In this document: in pieces, positions 1 to 11,779 of the stretch
Numbering within the stretch: position 1 is the first letter of the stretch
Layout: each line of letters begins with the position of its first letter
NCBI GenBank assembly: GCA_024500155.1
Contig: CM044871.1
Coordinates: 36,310,228 to 36,374,227, forward strand
Source of the DNA: Chenopodium formosanum
Lineage: Eukaryota > Streptophyta > Magnoliopsida > Caryophyllales > Amaranthaceae
Direction of reading: 5' to 3'
Length of the DNA: 64,000 bases
Notes under the pieces: generated by a model
The model's database searches: none
What the model was told of the DNA's origin: nothing
What the model saw: the letters and a program-made list of their open reading frames with translations, nothing else
Translations under genes and position numbers: made by a program

Positions 1-154
1 AGTTTTTTTTATGCATATGACAATAATGTTAATCAAAATTACGCACATGAAATACTTAGAACGTTTCGAGTCTCATCCACTCATTCTAAATCATTGCCGA
101 AATAAATTTCAGGAATTAAAATAGAAATCCTCCCCAATGGAGTCGCCAAAAAAC
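1..154 (-). mobile_element. Tat/Ogre element A, 5' internal start
   Basis: Read on the minus strand, this is the start of the internal region of a Tat/Ogre-type Ty3/gypsy element, just after its 5' LTR. It matches the sequence after the plus-strand Tat LTR at 21524-21670 in reverse complement. The rest of the element lies left of the window, so no coding sequence is visible. Lineage is inferred from the tRNA-Arg primer site and the LTR match. Confidence 0.8.
131..148 (-). promoter_or_regulatory. Primer binding site, tRNA-Arg type
   Basis: On the minus strand this 18-mer is TGGCGACTCCATTGGGGA. It is one base off the complement of the 3' end of plant tRNA-Arg(ACG) including CCA. The copy at 21530-21547 is a perfect match. 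A tRNA-Arg primer site is typical of Tat/Ogre elements. It fixes the 5' LTR end about 6 bp upstream. Confidence 0.85.
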
Positions 155-1332
155 TGTAGGGAATATTTCAAGCATTAATCCCCTAGCTTGAACCCCACTG
201 TGATCATACACTAAAGTACGGTGGCGTCCAAAGGGAAAGAAGATAGAGCAAAAGAGTCGCCAACAAGTTTTTTAGGAACTTGTAAACCGTTCACGAGGCG
301 AAGGTTACACCCCTTAACGATCCAAGAGATCGTCAACTCCATAAGGTCTTGAACCAAATAGGGTTCGGGGATGAAGGTACAAATCCAACCTAAAAGAGAT
401 TGAACCTGCCCTAATAACATGACTCTACTTTATTCAGATCGTATTCATGTGCGCTTTCTGACTAACATACAATCAATAGGATTAACCCTAAACCTGTTTA
501 TCTATGTTGGTTGAATATTAATGCACAAATAAACTATTATTGGCGATCACTTAAATTATAATCAAATTAACCCTAAACAAGATTATTAATTATCTTATTA
601 AGCGTGATTACACGTACCAATTCCCTTTTAACATCCAATAAAATGAGTGATCAAGCAATAACAATATATAATCAAGCAACATTATAAATAATAATCATAA
701 TAATAATAATAACCATAATAATAATAATTAAAATAATCATGATCATAAATTATAACAATTATAATCATAATTAACATAATCATGTTAAAGCATAGTAATA
801 ATAGCAAGATCCTAGGCATGATACTAACAAGATTAATAACAAACCCTAGCATGTCACTAAGCAATAAAAATCAGAGCTTTAACCCTAACATGATACTAAC
901 ATGCTATTAGGAAGAAAATAGGAAACATCGCACGAATCATGATTGATATAAGCAAATCACCCTAAATATGATACTAAAGAAAGCATCCTAACATGATACT
1001 AGGAATATCCTAAACATGATACTAGGAATCAATAAAACAATCTAATCATGATTTCTATATCATAAAATCAACAAAACAATTAAAGCACTTACTTGGATGC
1101 CTCGTACCTCTTTCTAATAACAAAATACACACGTTAGTAACTTCAAGGAAAATAATAAACAACAATTAATTTATATAATAGAAAAAGAGATTTGGGACCA
1201 AACCCTTAGAAATTAAACCTTTCACGTCTAGGGCGAAGGCAACTTCGAAAATGGCTAGGTGTTTCTAAATCTTATGAATGCGGAATTTTTATATTATTTT
1301 TTTTTTTTAAAGAGAAGTAGCCTGAGGACTAA

Positions 1333-2262
1333 TTAATTTTCATTAATAGGGAGGTCCGAAGAAAATAAATCATCAATAGAAGAAGGAAAATTATCAAACC
1401 AAAAACGACTCCCTACTACCCAAGGCAGATGAGCAAGCTCATGGGCAACTTTATTACCCTCCCTACGAACAAAACTCCAAGAAACAAAATCAAGAGAACG
1501 AAAAACATGATAAATATCATCAAGGACAAGGTGAAAACAGCTACTACCCCTTTCTCGTGGATGCAAAGCGTTAATCAGGCCAAGGCAATCACTCTCTACA
1601 ACAAGGCGTCTATACCCACACTCCACCGCAGCTTGTAATCCCATAAGAAGCGCTTTAGCTTCAACAATGGCAGGGGACCATCTTTCCTCCCCCATCCAGG
1701 TCATACACATCACAGTAGCTCCATCACGTCAACGAATTACAGCACCAGCGCATGACCCGAGCCCCTCAACCACCCCTCCATCAACATTAAGTTTCCAAAC
1801 GTTTCGTTGAGGTGGCTTCCAACGCTGTCTGGCAGCAGGGGCTACACATCCACCCCCTTTCTCCTCCTTCCCACCCAACTCAACCATGAACTTATTAACA
1901 TAAGCCATAGACTCCTGCGGATTAAACCGCTCCCCCACAAAAATCCACCTATTTCTAGCATTCCAAATCGCCCAACACACAGTCATAAAGAAACCATGAC
2001 CCGATTTTGGCGATTTCTCAAGATAAGCCAAAGCCGCATCTCCAAAGCTATTATGCCCAACTCCAAAAACATTCTCAAACCCACTCTCGTCCCATATGAG
2101 CCTCGCCACAATGCAGTCCCTCATACAATGGAGCTCGGTCTCCTCCTCCACACCACACAAACCACACACCCTATCATCATTTTGAAGCCTCTTACTCAAT
2201 CCCACCTTCGTAGGTAGAGCACCGCAACAAGCCCTCCAAAAGAAAACTTTAACACGAGGCAA
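1333..2262 (-). pseudogene. LINE A zf-RVT and RNase H domains
   Basis: This is the C-terminal part of LINE ORF2, in the same frame as the RT. The zf-RVT motif (FFWRACCGALPT, later CGLCGVEEETELHC) is at 1729-2262. A plant LINE RNase H (RVT_3) follows: KLNVDGG, a stop, then VEAKAL (Glu), VVESDC (Asp) and NKVAHELAH at 1333-1713. The break at about 1729 is a TGA that fits a CGA codon after C-to-T change. The true end is the stop near 1333, 25 bp before the poly(A) tail. Confidence 0.85.
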
Positions 2263-2286
2263 GGTGTTGGCATGCCATACCTTGCT

Positions 2287-4424
2287 CTACACCTTATGCG
2301 AACTTGAAGAGCTAGTGCGCAACTCAGCATCAACATCACCCGAAATAGCTCGATAAGCCGATCTAACCGAGTATTCCCCATCCTTCTCCAAGTCCCAACA
2401 TAACCTATCCTCCAGAAGACGAGAGCAAAGCGGAATACCCAAAATACGTTCCCTTTTGAAAGGCAGAAAGAGCTCATTGATCATAGGGATATTCCAAGAA
2501 GCTGAAGCTAAATGTATTAAGTCACACACCTTCAAATCATTCGAGCTATTACCCTTTGGAGATAAGACTTGGCGCGACTGAGTTCCAGGGATCCACGGAG
2601 TTCCCCAAACTGGAATGCTTAAACCATCTCCTATTCTCCACCTTAACCCACGTTGCACCACCCACTTAACTCCCCACAACCCACGCCAAACATAACTGGG
2701 ATTGCTACCAAGCACCGCATCCAAATAATTGCCATCTGGGAAGTAACGAGCCTTAAAAATTGTTGCCATTAAGCTGCCAGGAACCTGCAAAATGCGCCAC
2801 ACCTGTTTTCCAAGGAGAGCAGCATTAAAAAGTTTTAAGTCCCTAAAACCCAACCCTCCATTTGCCTTTGGTTCACAAAGCTTCTTCCAAGACAACCAGT
2901 GAATCTTACGCTCGCCCTTCTTTTGCCCCCACCAAAAATTCGACACTAAAGAACGCATTTCATCACAAAAAGAAGAGGAGAATTTGAACACACTCATCGC
3001 GTAGGTCGGGATAGATTGGGCCACAGCCTTAATCAACACCTCCCGACCCGCCTTAGATAAAAATCCCCCTTTCCACCCTTGTAACCGATTCCACAACTTA
3101 TCACGAATTCCTTTTGTAAGAACCCTCTTAGACCTTCCTATCACCGTAGGTAAGCCTAAATATTTTTCATGTATGTCCACCACATTTACCCCTAACCCAT
3201 TGGCTAAAACAGTCCTCTGATCATCTTTCACACCCTTACTAAACGACAATGTTGTTTTCCCCAAATTAACCATTTGGCAGAAGGCCTCTTCATAAGTATG
3301 GAGAATGTCACGGATGGTATTCATTTCATCAGCATTTGCCCTTGTAAAAATAATACTATCATCCACAAATAGTAGCTGAGAAATTAGGGGAGCCGTCGGA
3401 GCCACCCGAATCCCATTAAGACGACCATCATTCACTGCATTAGACAACAAACCCGACAGAGCCTCCGCACAAAAGATAAAAAGATACGGGGATAATGGAT
3501 CACCTTGCTATAAACCCCTTGAAGGAGTAAACTCCCCAGAAGGTGCACTATTAATAAGAACAGAAAAGGAAACTGATGAGACACAATGCATCACACGATC
3601 AACCCATTGAGCCGCAAAACCCAACTTTACCATCACCGCCCTTAGAAAGCCCCATTCCACCCTATCATAAGCTTTCGTCATATTAAGTTTTAGAGCCATA
3701 AAACCACTTTCACTATTCGAATGCTTCATATAGTGAAACACCTCAAACGCCACCATGATATTATCAGTAATTAGCCTTCCCGGGGTGAAAGCACTTTGAT
3801 TAATGGAAGTAATCTCATTAAGAATAATTTTAAGCCTATTAGCAAGCACTTTTGTGATCAGTTTATAAATAACATTGCATAAACTAATAGGCCTAAAATC
3901 AATCATTTTATCTGGCGCTTTTTTCTTAGGAATAAGAGCAATAAAAGTCCTATTAATCGAGTCAGGGATCACATCACCATTCAGAACACCTAGCACCAGA
4001 TTATTTACAATAGGCCCCACAATATGCCATTATGTTTGATAAAAAAAGAGGGCACATACCATCTGGTCCCGGAGCTTTCAAAGGATACATTTGCTTCAAC
4101 GCGACTAAGACTTCCTCCCCCGTATAATTCGCACACAATCCTTTATTCATATCCTCACTCACCCTGTGATTTATCCCCTCCAGAGCAGCATAAAAAAAAG
4201 AGGGTTGAGCTGAAGTAAACAGCTCACAAATAATTATTTTCCACCATACTAACACTCTCATCATCTTCATAAACCATCCCATCATCCGTGACAAGTTTAG
4301 AGATGCGATTTTTCTGCTTTCGAGCCGAGGCCTTTCGATGGAAAAAACTCGAATTTCTATCTCCTGCTTCTAACCACAATGTTCGAGAGCACTGGCGCCA
4401 GTATAACTCTTCTTGGTGTAGCAA
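2287..4424 (-). pseudogene. LINE A reverse transcriptase domain
   Basis: The EN-RT linker (WRQCSRTLWLEAGDRNSSFF) is at 4224-4424 and the PLKAPGPDG motif at 4001-4294. The RT palm is split between 3508-4020 and 2287-3450. FRPISLCN and the VDD box (LLFVDDSIIF) are clear. The first catalytic Asp block reads LNMTKAYDRVEW, with Asn where Asp is expected. In-frame TAG stops lie at 3508 (before the QGDPLSPYLF motif) and 2287, plus frameshifts near 4020 and 4220. RT activity is not possible. Confidence 0.88.
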
Positions 4425-4433
4425 ACTGGAAAT

Positions 4434-5374
4434 TTAACGCACCACTCGACGCCTCTCAGTCACTTGCGCTTCAGACCTTCCACCCTTATTAAGAACTCCA
4501 ACTCCAAACTCCTTGTCACTCCAAGCAGTCAGGTCTGCTGCACACAAATCAAGCTTCCCCTTAATCGAAGCTCCCCCTGCCAGCCACGCATTCGAAATAA
4601 CTCCTTCACACTTCTCGCTCTCCGTCCATCCCTGTTCAAAGCGGAAAATTTTCTCATTCCCTTTCTTCCAAAAACCACCTCCATCGAGACATAACTTGAG
4701 AGGAGAGTGATATGACCATTCCCTCTCAAGATGCAATAACTTTGCATTCGGAAATAAATCCAGCCAACTCTAAATAGTAAGTGCACGATCGAGCCGACAT
4801 TGCACATTACTCTCACCCCACTGCCTATTATCATAAGTAAATTCGTACCCCTCGAAAGGTACATCACGCAACTATTCACAACCTCCCTAAAATTTTCTAT
4901 TTGCCATAACGCCCGATCCTGACCCCCTTTCTTCTCATGTTCAGCAAGAATCTCATTATAGTCCCTAATACATACCCATAATTCATCACTCGCACTAGCC
5001 AAAGAAGAGAGTAACTCCCAAGATAAGTGTCTGTTCTGAACCTCAGGCCATCCATAGAACCCAGTCAACCTCCACTCCACCTCACCCAAACCCTTCTTCA
5101 CAAGAACATCGATGTGATGGACTGACATAGTTCTCAACTCCACTTCCATACCCTTCAACCAAAACAAAGCAACACCACCCGACCGCCCACAACTATCAAC
5201 AACAAGGCCTTCATAACCAACGAGTTTCGATCGAATTTTAAACATCTCCATACTACTAAGTTTCGTCTCCATAAGAAAGATAAGAGACGGGGCTTCCCTT
5301 CGAACAAGATTTCGAAGGTTATCAACTGCAGCGGTATTGCCCAACCCCCTGCAGTTGACACTCAAGACACTCAT
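4434..5374 (-). pseudogene. LINE A AP-type endonuclease domain
   Basis: This is the N-terminal domain of LINE ORF2, which nicks target DNA to prime reverse transcription. It opens MSVLSVNCRGLGN (Asn of the active site), then METKL (catalytic Glu), a GFYGWPE block and RDYNEIL. The usual GD(F/Y)N block has Arg in place of Gly. Near 4870-4890 the frame shifts, and the domain continues in another frame to about 4434. Frame breaks make it non-functional. Confidence 0.8.
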
Positions 5375-5448
5375 TGAGCTTGGCGACGCTCATCAACGGT
5401 CTCCGCCACTCGCCATCCATTAAAATCATTCAAGTCATGTACCAGCTT

Positions 5449-6672
5449 CTAAGGCATACCCTCCTCCTCAATAACAGTCCCACCTTCCCGCCCTCTCTTC
5501 CCTAGAACAAGTTGTTCCTCTATCTCCATTGGATTAACACTCACATCTTTCTCCCTCCCTATCTTCCTATACTTCCTCCCCTTACTCTTTATGGGATTAG
5601 TGGTTAAAATCCCATATTTTTCCCTCTGACCAGCATCCTTGTCAACACTAGTAGACACCCCCTCATCCACCAAACTTTCCACACTAAATTCATCTTCATC
5701 ACTAGCCCCTTCGCACACACCACCATCGAGCCATCACCATTCCCCTACCCCTGCACTGTCCTCTGCCCCCCACCCTGAGCATAACTAATTAAGGGTTCTC
5801 CTCTGTCACCTTCTCCTCTTCACACACTTCATTCTCCTTCAAAACAAAAAGTTGCTTCCTCACTGACACCAAAGCCTCAATCTCCTTCCCCCTCCCTTTC
5901 TAGGAGACGCTCTCAGCCAACGTCCCCACCCAAGTTTTGCTTTTTTACTCTCCTCCAAAATCATACAGCAATCCATCTCCGAATGCCCTATCATACCGCA
6001 AGCAAAACAGAAAAAGGGAAGACGCTCATAAGCAAATTCGATAATGACTTCCTTCCCACTTTTATCCAGAATCCTTTGGAATCGGCGTAAAGGTTTGGTA
6101 ACATTTATCATCAGACGCACCCTTCGAAAGCGATGTAACCCCAGAAAATCCTCTTCAATTTCAAGGACTTCTCCCCAATTCGACACCAATTCCTTCACAT
6201 CTTCATCCGACCTACAATTGAAGGGTAGATGTTTAATTCGGACCCAAAACGGGGAATGAAACAGAGCCACCTGCTCCGGTTGCTCATCCCTATCTACCTC
6301 CTTCAAAACAATTAGCATATTATCGAAGCACCAAGGCCTCCCACGCAAAACCTTCTCCTTATCCCTCCAATGGAAAAATTGGAAAGCAAAGAGATTTGGT
6401 CCAAGAGCCCTAATCACCAATTTATTAGAAAGAGCCCAGTATTTTATCATAGTTGATTTGAAAGCGTCAACATTATAAGATCTATCAGTCACTATCCGGC
6501 CAATAAGCATTAGGTGGAATTTGTCCGGCATTGATTGCGATTCAACCTCTCCCAGATTCACCACTCCACCATCCTCCTCATCCAGTTTTAGGTTTGCATA
6601 AGGAGATACAATTTCATCCGCCATCGTCACAAGGTAAACACCACGAGAACCACCGCAAAAAACCGTCGACAA
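5449..6672 (-). pseudogene. LINE A ORF1, DUF4283/zinc-knuckle RNA-binding protein
   Basis: ORF1 of plant L1 elements binds element RNA. The 270-residue frame 5860-6672 has the DUF4283 core (LMLIGRIVTD, later WVRIKHLPFNCRS) and a CX2CX4HX4C knuckle at residues 222-235. After about position 5895 the frame shifts and stops at 5860. The acidic, lysine-rich tail typical of such ORF1s is then found in separate frames, including 5449-5718. I infer a small indel in a G-run near 5890-5900. Confidence 0.8.
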
Positions 6673-7542
6673 AATCGGCAGCTAAACCCTACCTAGTAGA
6701 GAGAAAATACCCTTTCTTACGAGGGAGTAATATCTATTATTCAATTTTGCAGAATTTTTATATTTAAGAGAAGGCTAGTTTAGAAAAGAAAAAGAGAGAG
6801 TAATCAAGAAAATCTTGATGAGAGTCGGTACCTCAAAATGGAGTTTTTAGGAGACTATTTATAGAGAAAATCAGCCAAAAAGAAAAAACATCAAAAACAG
6901 AGTTCTTACGCAAAAAGCCAAATTAGCGCCAAACGTAGCGTCAGGCAGTACAGCTGGCGTTTGGAACTGACTAAGAAATCGATGCGTTTTCTTATAATCA
7001 GATAGAAATTGCCGTACAGGAGGATAAAATCGTATTTTCCTCAAAACGTTCTTTGATTCTAATTAAAACTCTAAAAAGTCAACAAAAGTCAATTTATCAA
7101 TGCTAATTGAATTAGGAATGAAAAGAACCTTCTAGAAGAATCTAGAAGACTAAAACCATTCCTAATTGCATTAGGAATGATAAATCTATATTAGGCCCTA
7201 CCCTAGATCATTGGGCCGCATATAAGGCTCAAACCAGGCCCAGTTTAGTAATTTAGCCATAACTTCCTCAATATTCATCGGAATTGGGCTTATAATATAT
7301 CGTTGGAAAGCTCTTTTCAAACCCTATCCAACTACACCATTATTAGACCCATATTATGGACCAACCAAAATATATTGGCTGTTTTCTTAAAATAGGTTTT
7401 CAAAAACAGAGAGAAGAGAAAAGAAATTAAAACTATCCGCAACACTAAACTTTCCACACTTTCACTTCATTCGATTATGATTCGACGTGAAAGGTACTCA
7501 TCACCGGGTTTGGTTTTGAGGAGACACAAATGGGTGTTTACA

Positions 7543-9103
7543 ATACCTTAATCGTTGGTATAAGGAGCCAACCATCCTCCTAAGGTATCCCTAAGTCTGC
7601 TCAATGCAACCTATGGCTTGACTAACGAGGGGTGGAACTAGGTCGTTGAAACTAATCCTCCCTCGGTCAAACTAAATTTATAAACACTTAACAAACTTAA
7701 ATACAAGTATAAAGGCAAGTCAAGGGTCGAAACCAAAGGAACGGTAATGTTCAAGCGCTCTCAATTAATCGCCTAATCTAGGTCGAAGACAAAGATAAAG
7801 AGAGTAACTAACAACTAACAAACAAGGAAACCAAACAAATAAAGCACTAGGGAATGAGGATCAACAAGCAATCATGACAATTGTAGCAATTTGGGAACAA
7901 GATACAAATCAATGGTTGCGAAGACTAATGGTAAGAGCAATCAAACAAGCTCGCCAAGCTATCTCATAGAGGTCTAACTAGCGCCAACTACAAGAGACAC
8001 TAACTACGAACATCACAAATCAAACTCAATCGACAATTATGAGCAACAAATCAATGCTCTGTATCAATGTAGACTCACAATGCAATCTAGCATAATTCTC
8101 AAGGCCTAATCGAATTACACACATGCACAGTTTCCATTAGTCACTTTAATCTCAACAATTAATCAACACAATCCCCAAATTAAGCACAATCAATCAATGA
8201 TACAATTTTCACCCAATCTCTAGCCTAACAACTACTCTAACATCATCATCTAATCAACAAACAACTAAAGAAATCAAGAATTAACAATATATGAAGAACA
8301 ACTACACTAATCAAGCATCAAGCATCATTGAAATTGTCACCAAACAAACTTGAATATTAAACAAAGCAATAAAATGAGATAAAGTTAGAAATTCTCATTA
8401 ATAATAGAGAAGATCTTCAACACAATTGACACCATTGAATCTTCAATCTCTCAATCACCATTGAAATTCCTTACTTTCTCTCTCTAAAATATACTCCTAA
8501 ACTAAACCTAAAACTAGAGAGAGAAGCTCTCAACTAAGCTAAAATTATGATCTAATTTCAATCTCTAATTTCTTACAAAAATCGGGTTACAAATAGGTAT
8601 TTATAGAAGGCGCGAAACGAAGACGAACAAAAATCAGGTTTCTTCGGTTCGTGCGTTTGCTAATGGCTTCGAATGAGCGCAGCGAATGATGATGATAGAC
8701 ACCAAGAGTAGCAGTCCCAAAAAACACTTGACAATGGGTTCAACACCCCATCTTCATGAGAGCACAACTTGAGAGCGCAAGAGCTAGAACTTGGAGAACC
8801 CACTTCCTTGCATCTTGAGTTTTCCTATTGCCATGAGCTTGCTCCAAAAGCATTTTTCACCTTAGTAATCCATCCATAAAAAGACCCGAACCTCGTACAA
8901 TACCTACAACCACGAAAAGATAGAAAATAAAGGAGAAAAGACTAGAAAACACATCAAAATGCACAAAACCACAAAATAAGAGAGAAAATGTAAAACAAAG
9001 AACAAAAACATAAAACTAAGCATGTATTAAGAAGGAAAGCTATGAAAAAAAGGTAAAACAACCTAAATGCTCATCAAATTGGTGCCATTTATGACACCCA
9101 TCA
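7543..9103 (-). repeat. Athila-like LTR, truncated, minus strand
   Basis: On the minus strand the sequence starts at 9103 with TGATGGGTGTCATAAATGGC. It follows the same layout as the Athila LTR starting at 9999-10001 (TGATGAGTGGCATTTATGCC): T-rich leader, a GTTGTAGGT block, a GC-rich block, a TATA box (CTATAAATACC near 8596) and GGTTCGACCCTTGAC near the 3' end. The 3' end is cut by the Tat A LTR at 7542. No PPT is seen next to 9103, so it is a 5' or solo LTR. Confidence 0.65.
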
Positions 9104-9440
9104 CTGACCTATACATTGCATATCCCAGATGGTCTCGAGATCATGTCTAGGGGGTGGTGGTGGTACATGAGGAGGTGATGGTGGTACCATGGGCTCTTGC
9201 TGTGGCACATGAGGTGGTGGTAGTCCTCGCCCCCAGGTAAGAACAATTAGAATGTCATAAGCTTAAGACTCTTACCTAGGGGGAAAAAGCAGTGAGCTCG
9301 GGGTTAGGAAGGGGGAAGATAGGCAAGGGGTTCGATCCTATCCTAACACACCATTGAGGGGGTTGGTTCTACTATAACCCAGTCTAACCATTGAAAATAT
9401 CTCAAGTTCATTAGAGTGTCCCCCCAAAATTAGTCAAACC
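9104..9440 (-). other. Spacer with short proline-rich reading frame
   Basis: On the minus strand about 9104-9260 reads as a proline-rich tail (GLPPPHVPQQEPMVPP, then RHDLETIWDMQCIGQ). It ends in a TGA shared with the first bases of the adjacent LTR, so the LTR may have inserted into a coding sequence. I do not recognise the gene. The rest, 9260-9440, shows nothing I can name. Confidence 0.3.
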
Positions 9441-9998
9441 CACTACTATAAAAAGTGGCAAAGGGACCCCTTTCAAGAGAGTCGTTGTACAATTTAACGA
9501 GTCTATTTTATATAAAAGCCCCTACATTACACGTAACGGGTCTGTATAGTAGGCTCCAACATTAAGTTTTTGTGGTTTTAAATAAGAATTAATATAAAAG
9601 ACCCGTTATTATTCACAACGGATCTCTTAGATAAGAGACCTGTTGTTAGGTACAACGGGTCTCATACATATAAATTAAAAAAAAATGCTAATATTTAAAG
9701 TTAAACAAAATAATGAGTAAGAGTTTCTACAGAGTTTCATTTTTTCACTATTGCAGGCCGCCTCTTTGCCCTCTTATTTTCCATTCCCTCCTAAATTCCT
9801 ACCCAAAATAAACCCTTTCTTCAATAAACCCTCTTCAATTTTTGATTGCCGCAATTTCAATTCGATATCTGTTGGTTTTTCAATTGTTTGATTTCATCTC
9901 ATAAATTCCAAATTTCCGAACTTGTTTTGTTACCTATAGCCAGTACATGATATTCCAATATAGTGGACAGCTGTCATCGTCACCGGTAAGGCCGGATT
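9441..9998 (+). mobile_element. CACTA element, left end only (CACTA-0)
   Basis: It starts CACTACTATAAAAAGTGGC, a typical CACTA terminus, and has repeated subterminal units of the form ACAACGGGTCT or CGTAACGGGTC in both orientations at about 9530-9665. Such arrays bind CACTA transposase. From about 9700 it is AT-rich with no ORF. The element is cut at 9998 by the Athila LTR, and the other end was not found. The subterminal motif resembles that of the CACTA at 35849-40129. Confidence 0.7.
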
Positions 9999-11637
9999 TG
10001 TGATGAGTGGCATTTATGCCACTCTTTTATCCTTTTTCTCTAAGGATTCTCCCCTCATTTGCACTTGTTTGGGCCTTTTCTAAGAATTTTACTTTAGTTT
10101 TTGTTTTCTCTTATCTCTTCTCGTGTTTCCCTTCCTTTTTCCCCTTTTTTCTTTGGTTCTCTTAGTGTTTCTTCGTTTTTTGTAGGTTGTTGGCCCTTTT
10201 GGATGAACCTATGGATGCATGTTGAGTTATGGAAGGGAAATGAGATGTTCAAGGAGGATTTTATGGCCATGCTGGAGCCGCGAGCGCGGAGCAAAGGGTC
10301 GCAGGCGCGGCGCATTTTGCTAAAAAAATAACCAGAAACTCAGAGATGTCGTGTTGCGCCTTGGAAGAGGTCTTTCCTCCTTGGCCCGCGGGCGCGGCGT
10401 ATCGAGGCACTTTCTTTTCCCTTGCTCCCAGACCGCGGCCTCTCCTTAGCAAAAGAGGCCTCTCCTACTTTTAGCCGCGGTCGCGGGTTGCTGGGTTAAG
10501 CAACTCCGTACCCAGATTAGAGAAGGTGTGGCTGCGTGCTAGAGGGCTCTCCTTGGTGTTTTATTTCTGTCTTTTATGATGCATATAAATAGCCCCTTAT
10601 TTAAGCTTGGAATCATCTTTTATCTTATCAACATTTAACCCTAATCTTAGAGAGAGAAAGTGGATTATTACTTAAGTTTCCTTTATTGTATTCAACTTTG
10701 GTCAAGTTTAATCTTTAATCAAAATTACTTCAAGTTTTCATCTTTCATTAATCCTCTCTTTAGTAATCTCTAATCCTTTCTTTTAGCTCTATTTATTTTC
10801 TTTATTGCTGCTTATTTTCATTAATCTTATGAGTTCATCTAGTTATTATTGATTTCATTGTTCTTAATAATGTTTTGTTTTGTGTTTCTTGAGTTATTTA
10901 TAGTTTTGATATTATGTTTAATCTCCCTTCTCTAGGCTAATTTCTTAGCTAGGGGAAGGGGGTGGAAAATATGTGTTGATATTGGATGAATGATGATGAT
11001 TGGATTGAACTCATGTCATAAATTGATGAAAAGACATGATTTTTGATATTTTGAGATTATTGTGGCACTTTATTTGATGTTTTCTAGTTTAAATGCATGA
11101 AAGTGATTTGAACTAGATTAAGATCATCTCTATTTTAATGATTGCATGAGAATGAGTTATTAAAGTGGAGTTTTATGGATTGTGCTTCTTTTTTCTCTTG
11201 ATTTGATTGTAATTAATTAGATGCATGAGAATGATCCTAATTAGTATAGATCTTTATCATTGATTTTCCTAGACTATTGCATGAAAATGAATTGTTTAGT
11301 TGGAATCTTGTGTTTTTTGGCATGTTCACCATGACAACTATTATTGTTCCCCTCTTTCTAATCATGTTTGACACCCCTGTATCCCTAGCGTCGTTCTCTC
11401 CTTATTTTAATCACCATTATATTTGCTTATTTGTAGTTTTAGTATTCTTTATTCAAAAACCAACAAAAACATTCCCCTTTTTACTCTTGCATTAGTGAAA
11501 ATTGATATTGAATGAGTGAGCTTCCTTAGTGGTTCGACCCTTTACATGCCCCTGTACTTGTATTACGGTAGTTTAGGTATATAAATGATTAATTTGATTA
11601 GGGTAGTAGTTTAACGACCTATCTAATCCCGATAAAA
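9999..11637 (+). repeat. Athila 5' LTR
   Basis: It begins TGTGATGAGTGGCATTT after CACTA sequence and ends a few bases before the PBS at 11641. It contains a T-rich leader ending TTTTTTGTAGG (10180), a GC-rich repeat cluster, a TATA box at 10584-10592, and the conserved block GGTTCGACCCTTTACATGCC near 11535. There is no second LTR in the window, so both edges are approximate. I see no coding sequence in it. Confidence 0.75.
10276..10592 (+). promoter_or_regulatory. Athila LTR promoter: GC-rich cluster and TATA box
   Basis: Repeated GCGCGG/CCGCG units occur at 10278-10313, 10385-10402, 10433-10441 and 10473-10488, in otherwise AT-rich DNA. TATAAATAG follows at 10584-10592. This places the main transcription start near 10615-10625. 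A diverged copy of the GC-cluster segment recurs inside the element at 17340-17750. Confidence 0.55.
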
Positions 11638-11640
11638 TTT

Positions 11641-11658
11641 TGGCGCCGTTGCCGGGGA
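11641..11658 (+). promoter_or_regulatory. Primer binding site, tRNA-Asp type
   Basis: TGGCGCCGTTGCCGGGGA is a perfect complement of the 3' end of plant tRNA-Asp(GTC) including CCA. It primes minus-strand DNA synthesis and marks the end of the 5' LTR. Confidence 0.93.
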
Positions 11659-11779
11659 AGCGGCTTAGCTTGTTTAGCGTCTACTTTTGCTTTTGTTAGA
11701 GTCATTTTACTTGCTTTTATTTTTGTTTTGTTTGTTTTATCATCCTTGTCATTGCTAATTTTTTGCTTAGCTTTGGTGA

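Larger units (their letters stand above)
1283..6764 (-). mobile_element. LINE A (plant L1-type), nested in Tat A LTR
   Basis: The element body is 1296-6751, bounded by a 13-bp target duplication GAATTTTTATATT at 1283-1295 and 6752-6764. On the minus strand it ends in a poly(A) tail, seen as a T-run at 1297-1308. Order from the 5' end: ORF1 (DUF4283 and zinc knuckle), AP endonuclease, reverse transcriptase, zf-RVT and RNase H. It is near full length (about 5.5 kb) but carries several stops and frameshifts, so it is dead. LTR sequence continues on both sides as in the uninterrupted copy at 22680-22740. Confidence 0.92.
155..7542 (-). repeat. Tat/Ogre A 5' LTR, interrupted by a LINE
   Basis: On the minus strand the LTR starts at 7542 with TGTAAACACCC and ends at 155 with CCTACA. 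It is split by a LINE (1296-6751 plus one 13-bp target copy), leaving about 1.92 kb of LTR. It shares the same ordered blocks as the LTRs at 19547-21523 and 21936-23525. A TATA box (CTATAAATAG, minus strand) lies at about 6855-6866, with a short GC-rich block upstream at 6905-6975. An AT-rich TAA-type microsatellite sits at about 679-745. The PBS directly after it shows this is the 5' LTR. The other LTR is outside the window. Confidence 0.85.

Noticed and set aside
131..148. tRNA genes at 131, 11641, 21530 and 34654
   Set aside because: Only the complement of the tRNA 3' end is present, placed right after LTRs. They are primer binding sites.
480..620. Interstitial telomere repeats
   Set aside because: CCCTAAAC occurs only singly in the Tat LTR and not in tandem.
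10094..10452. Small ORFs in the Athila LTR
   Set aside because: They overlap the promoter GC cluster on both strands and show no domain.
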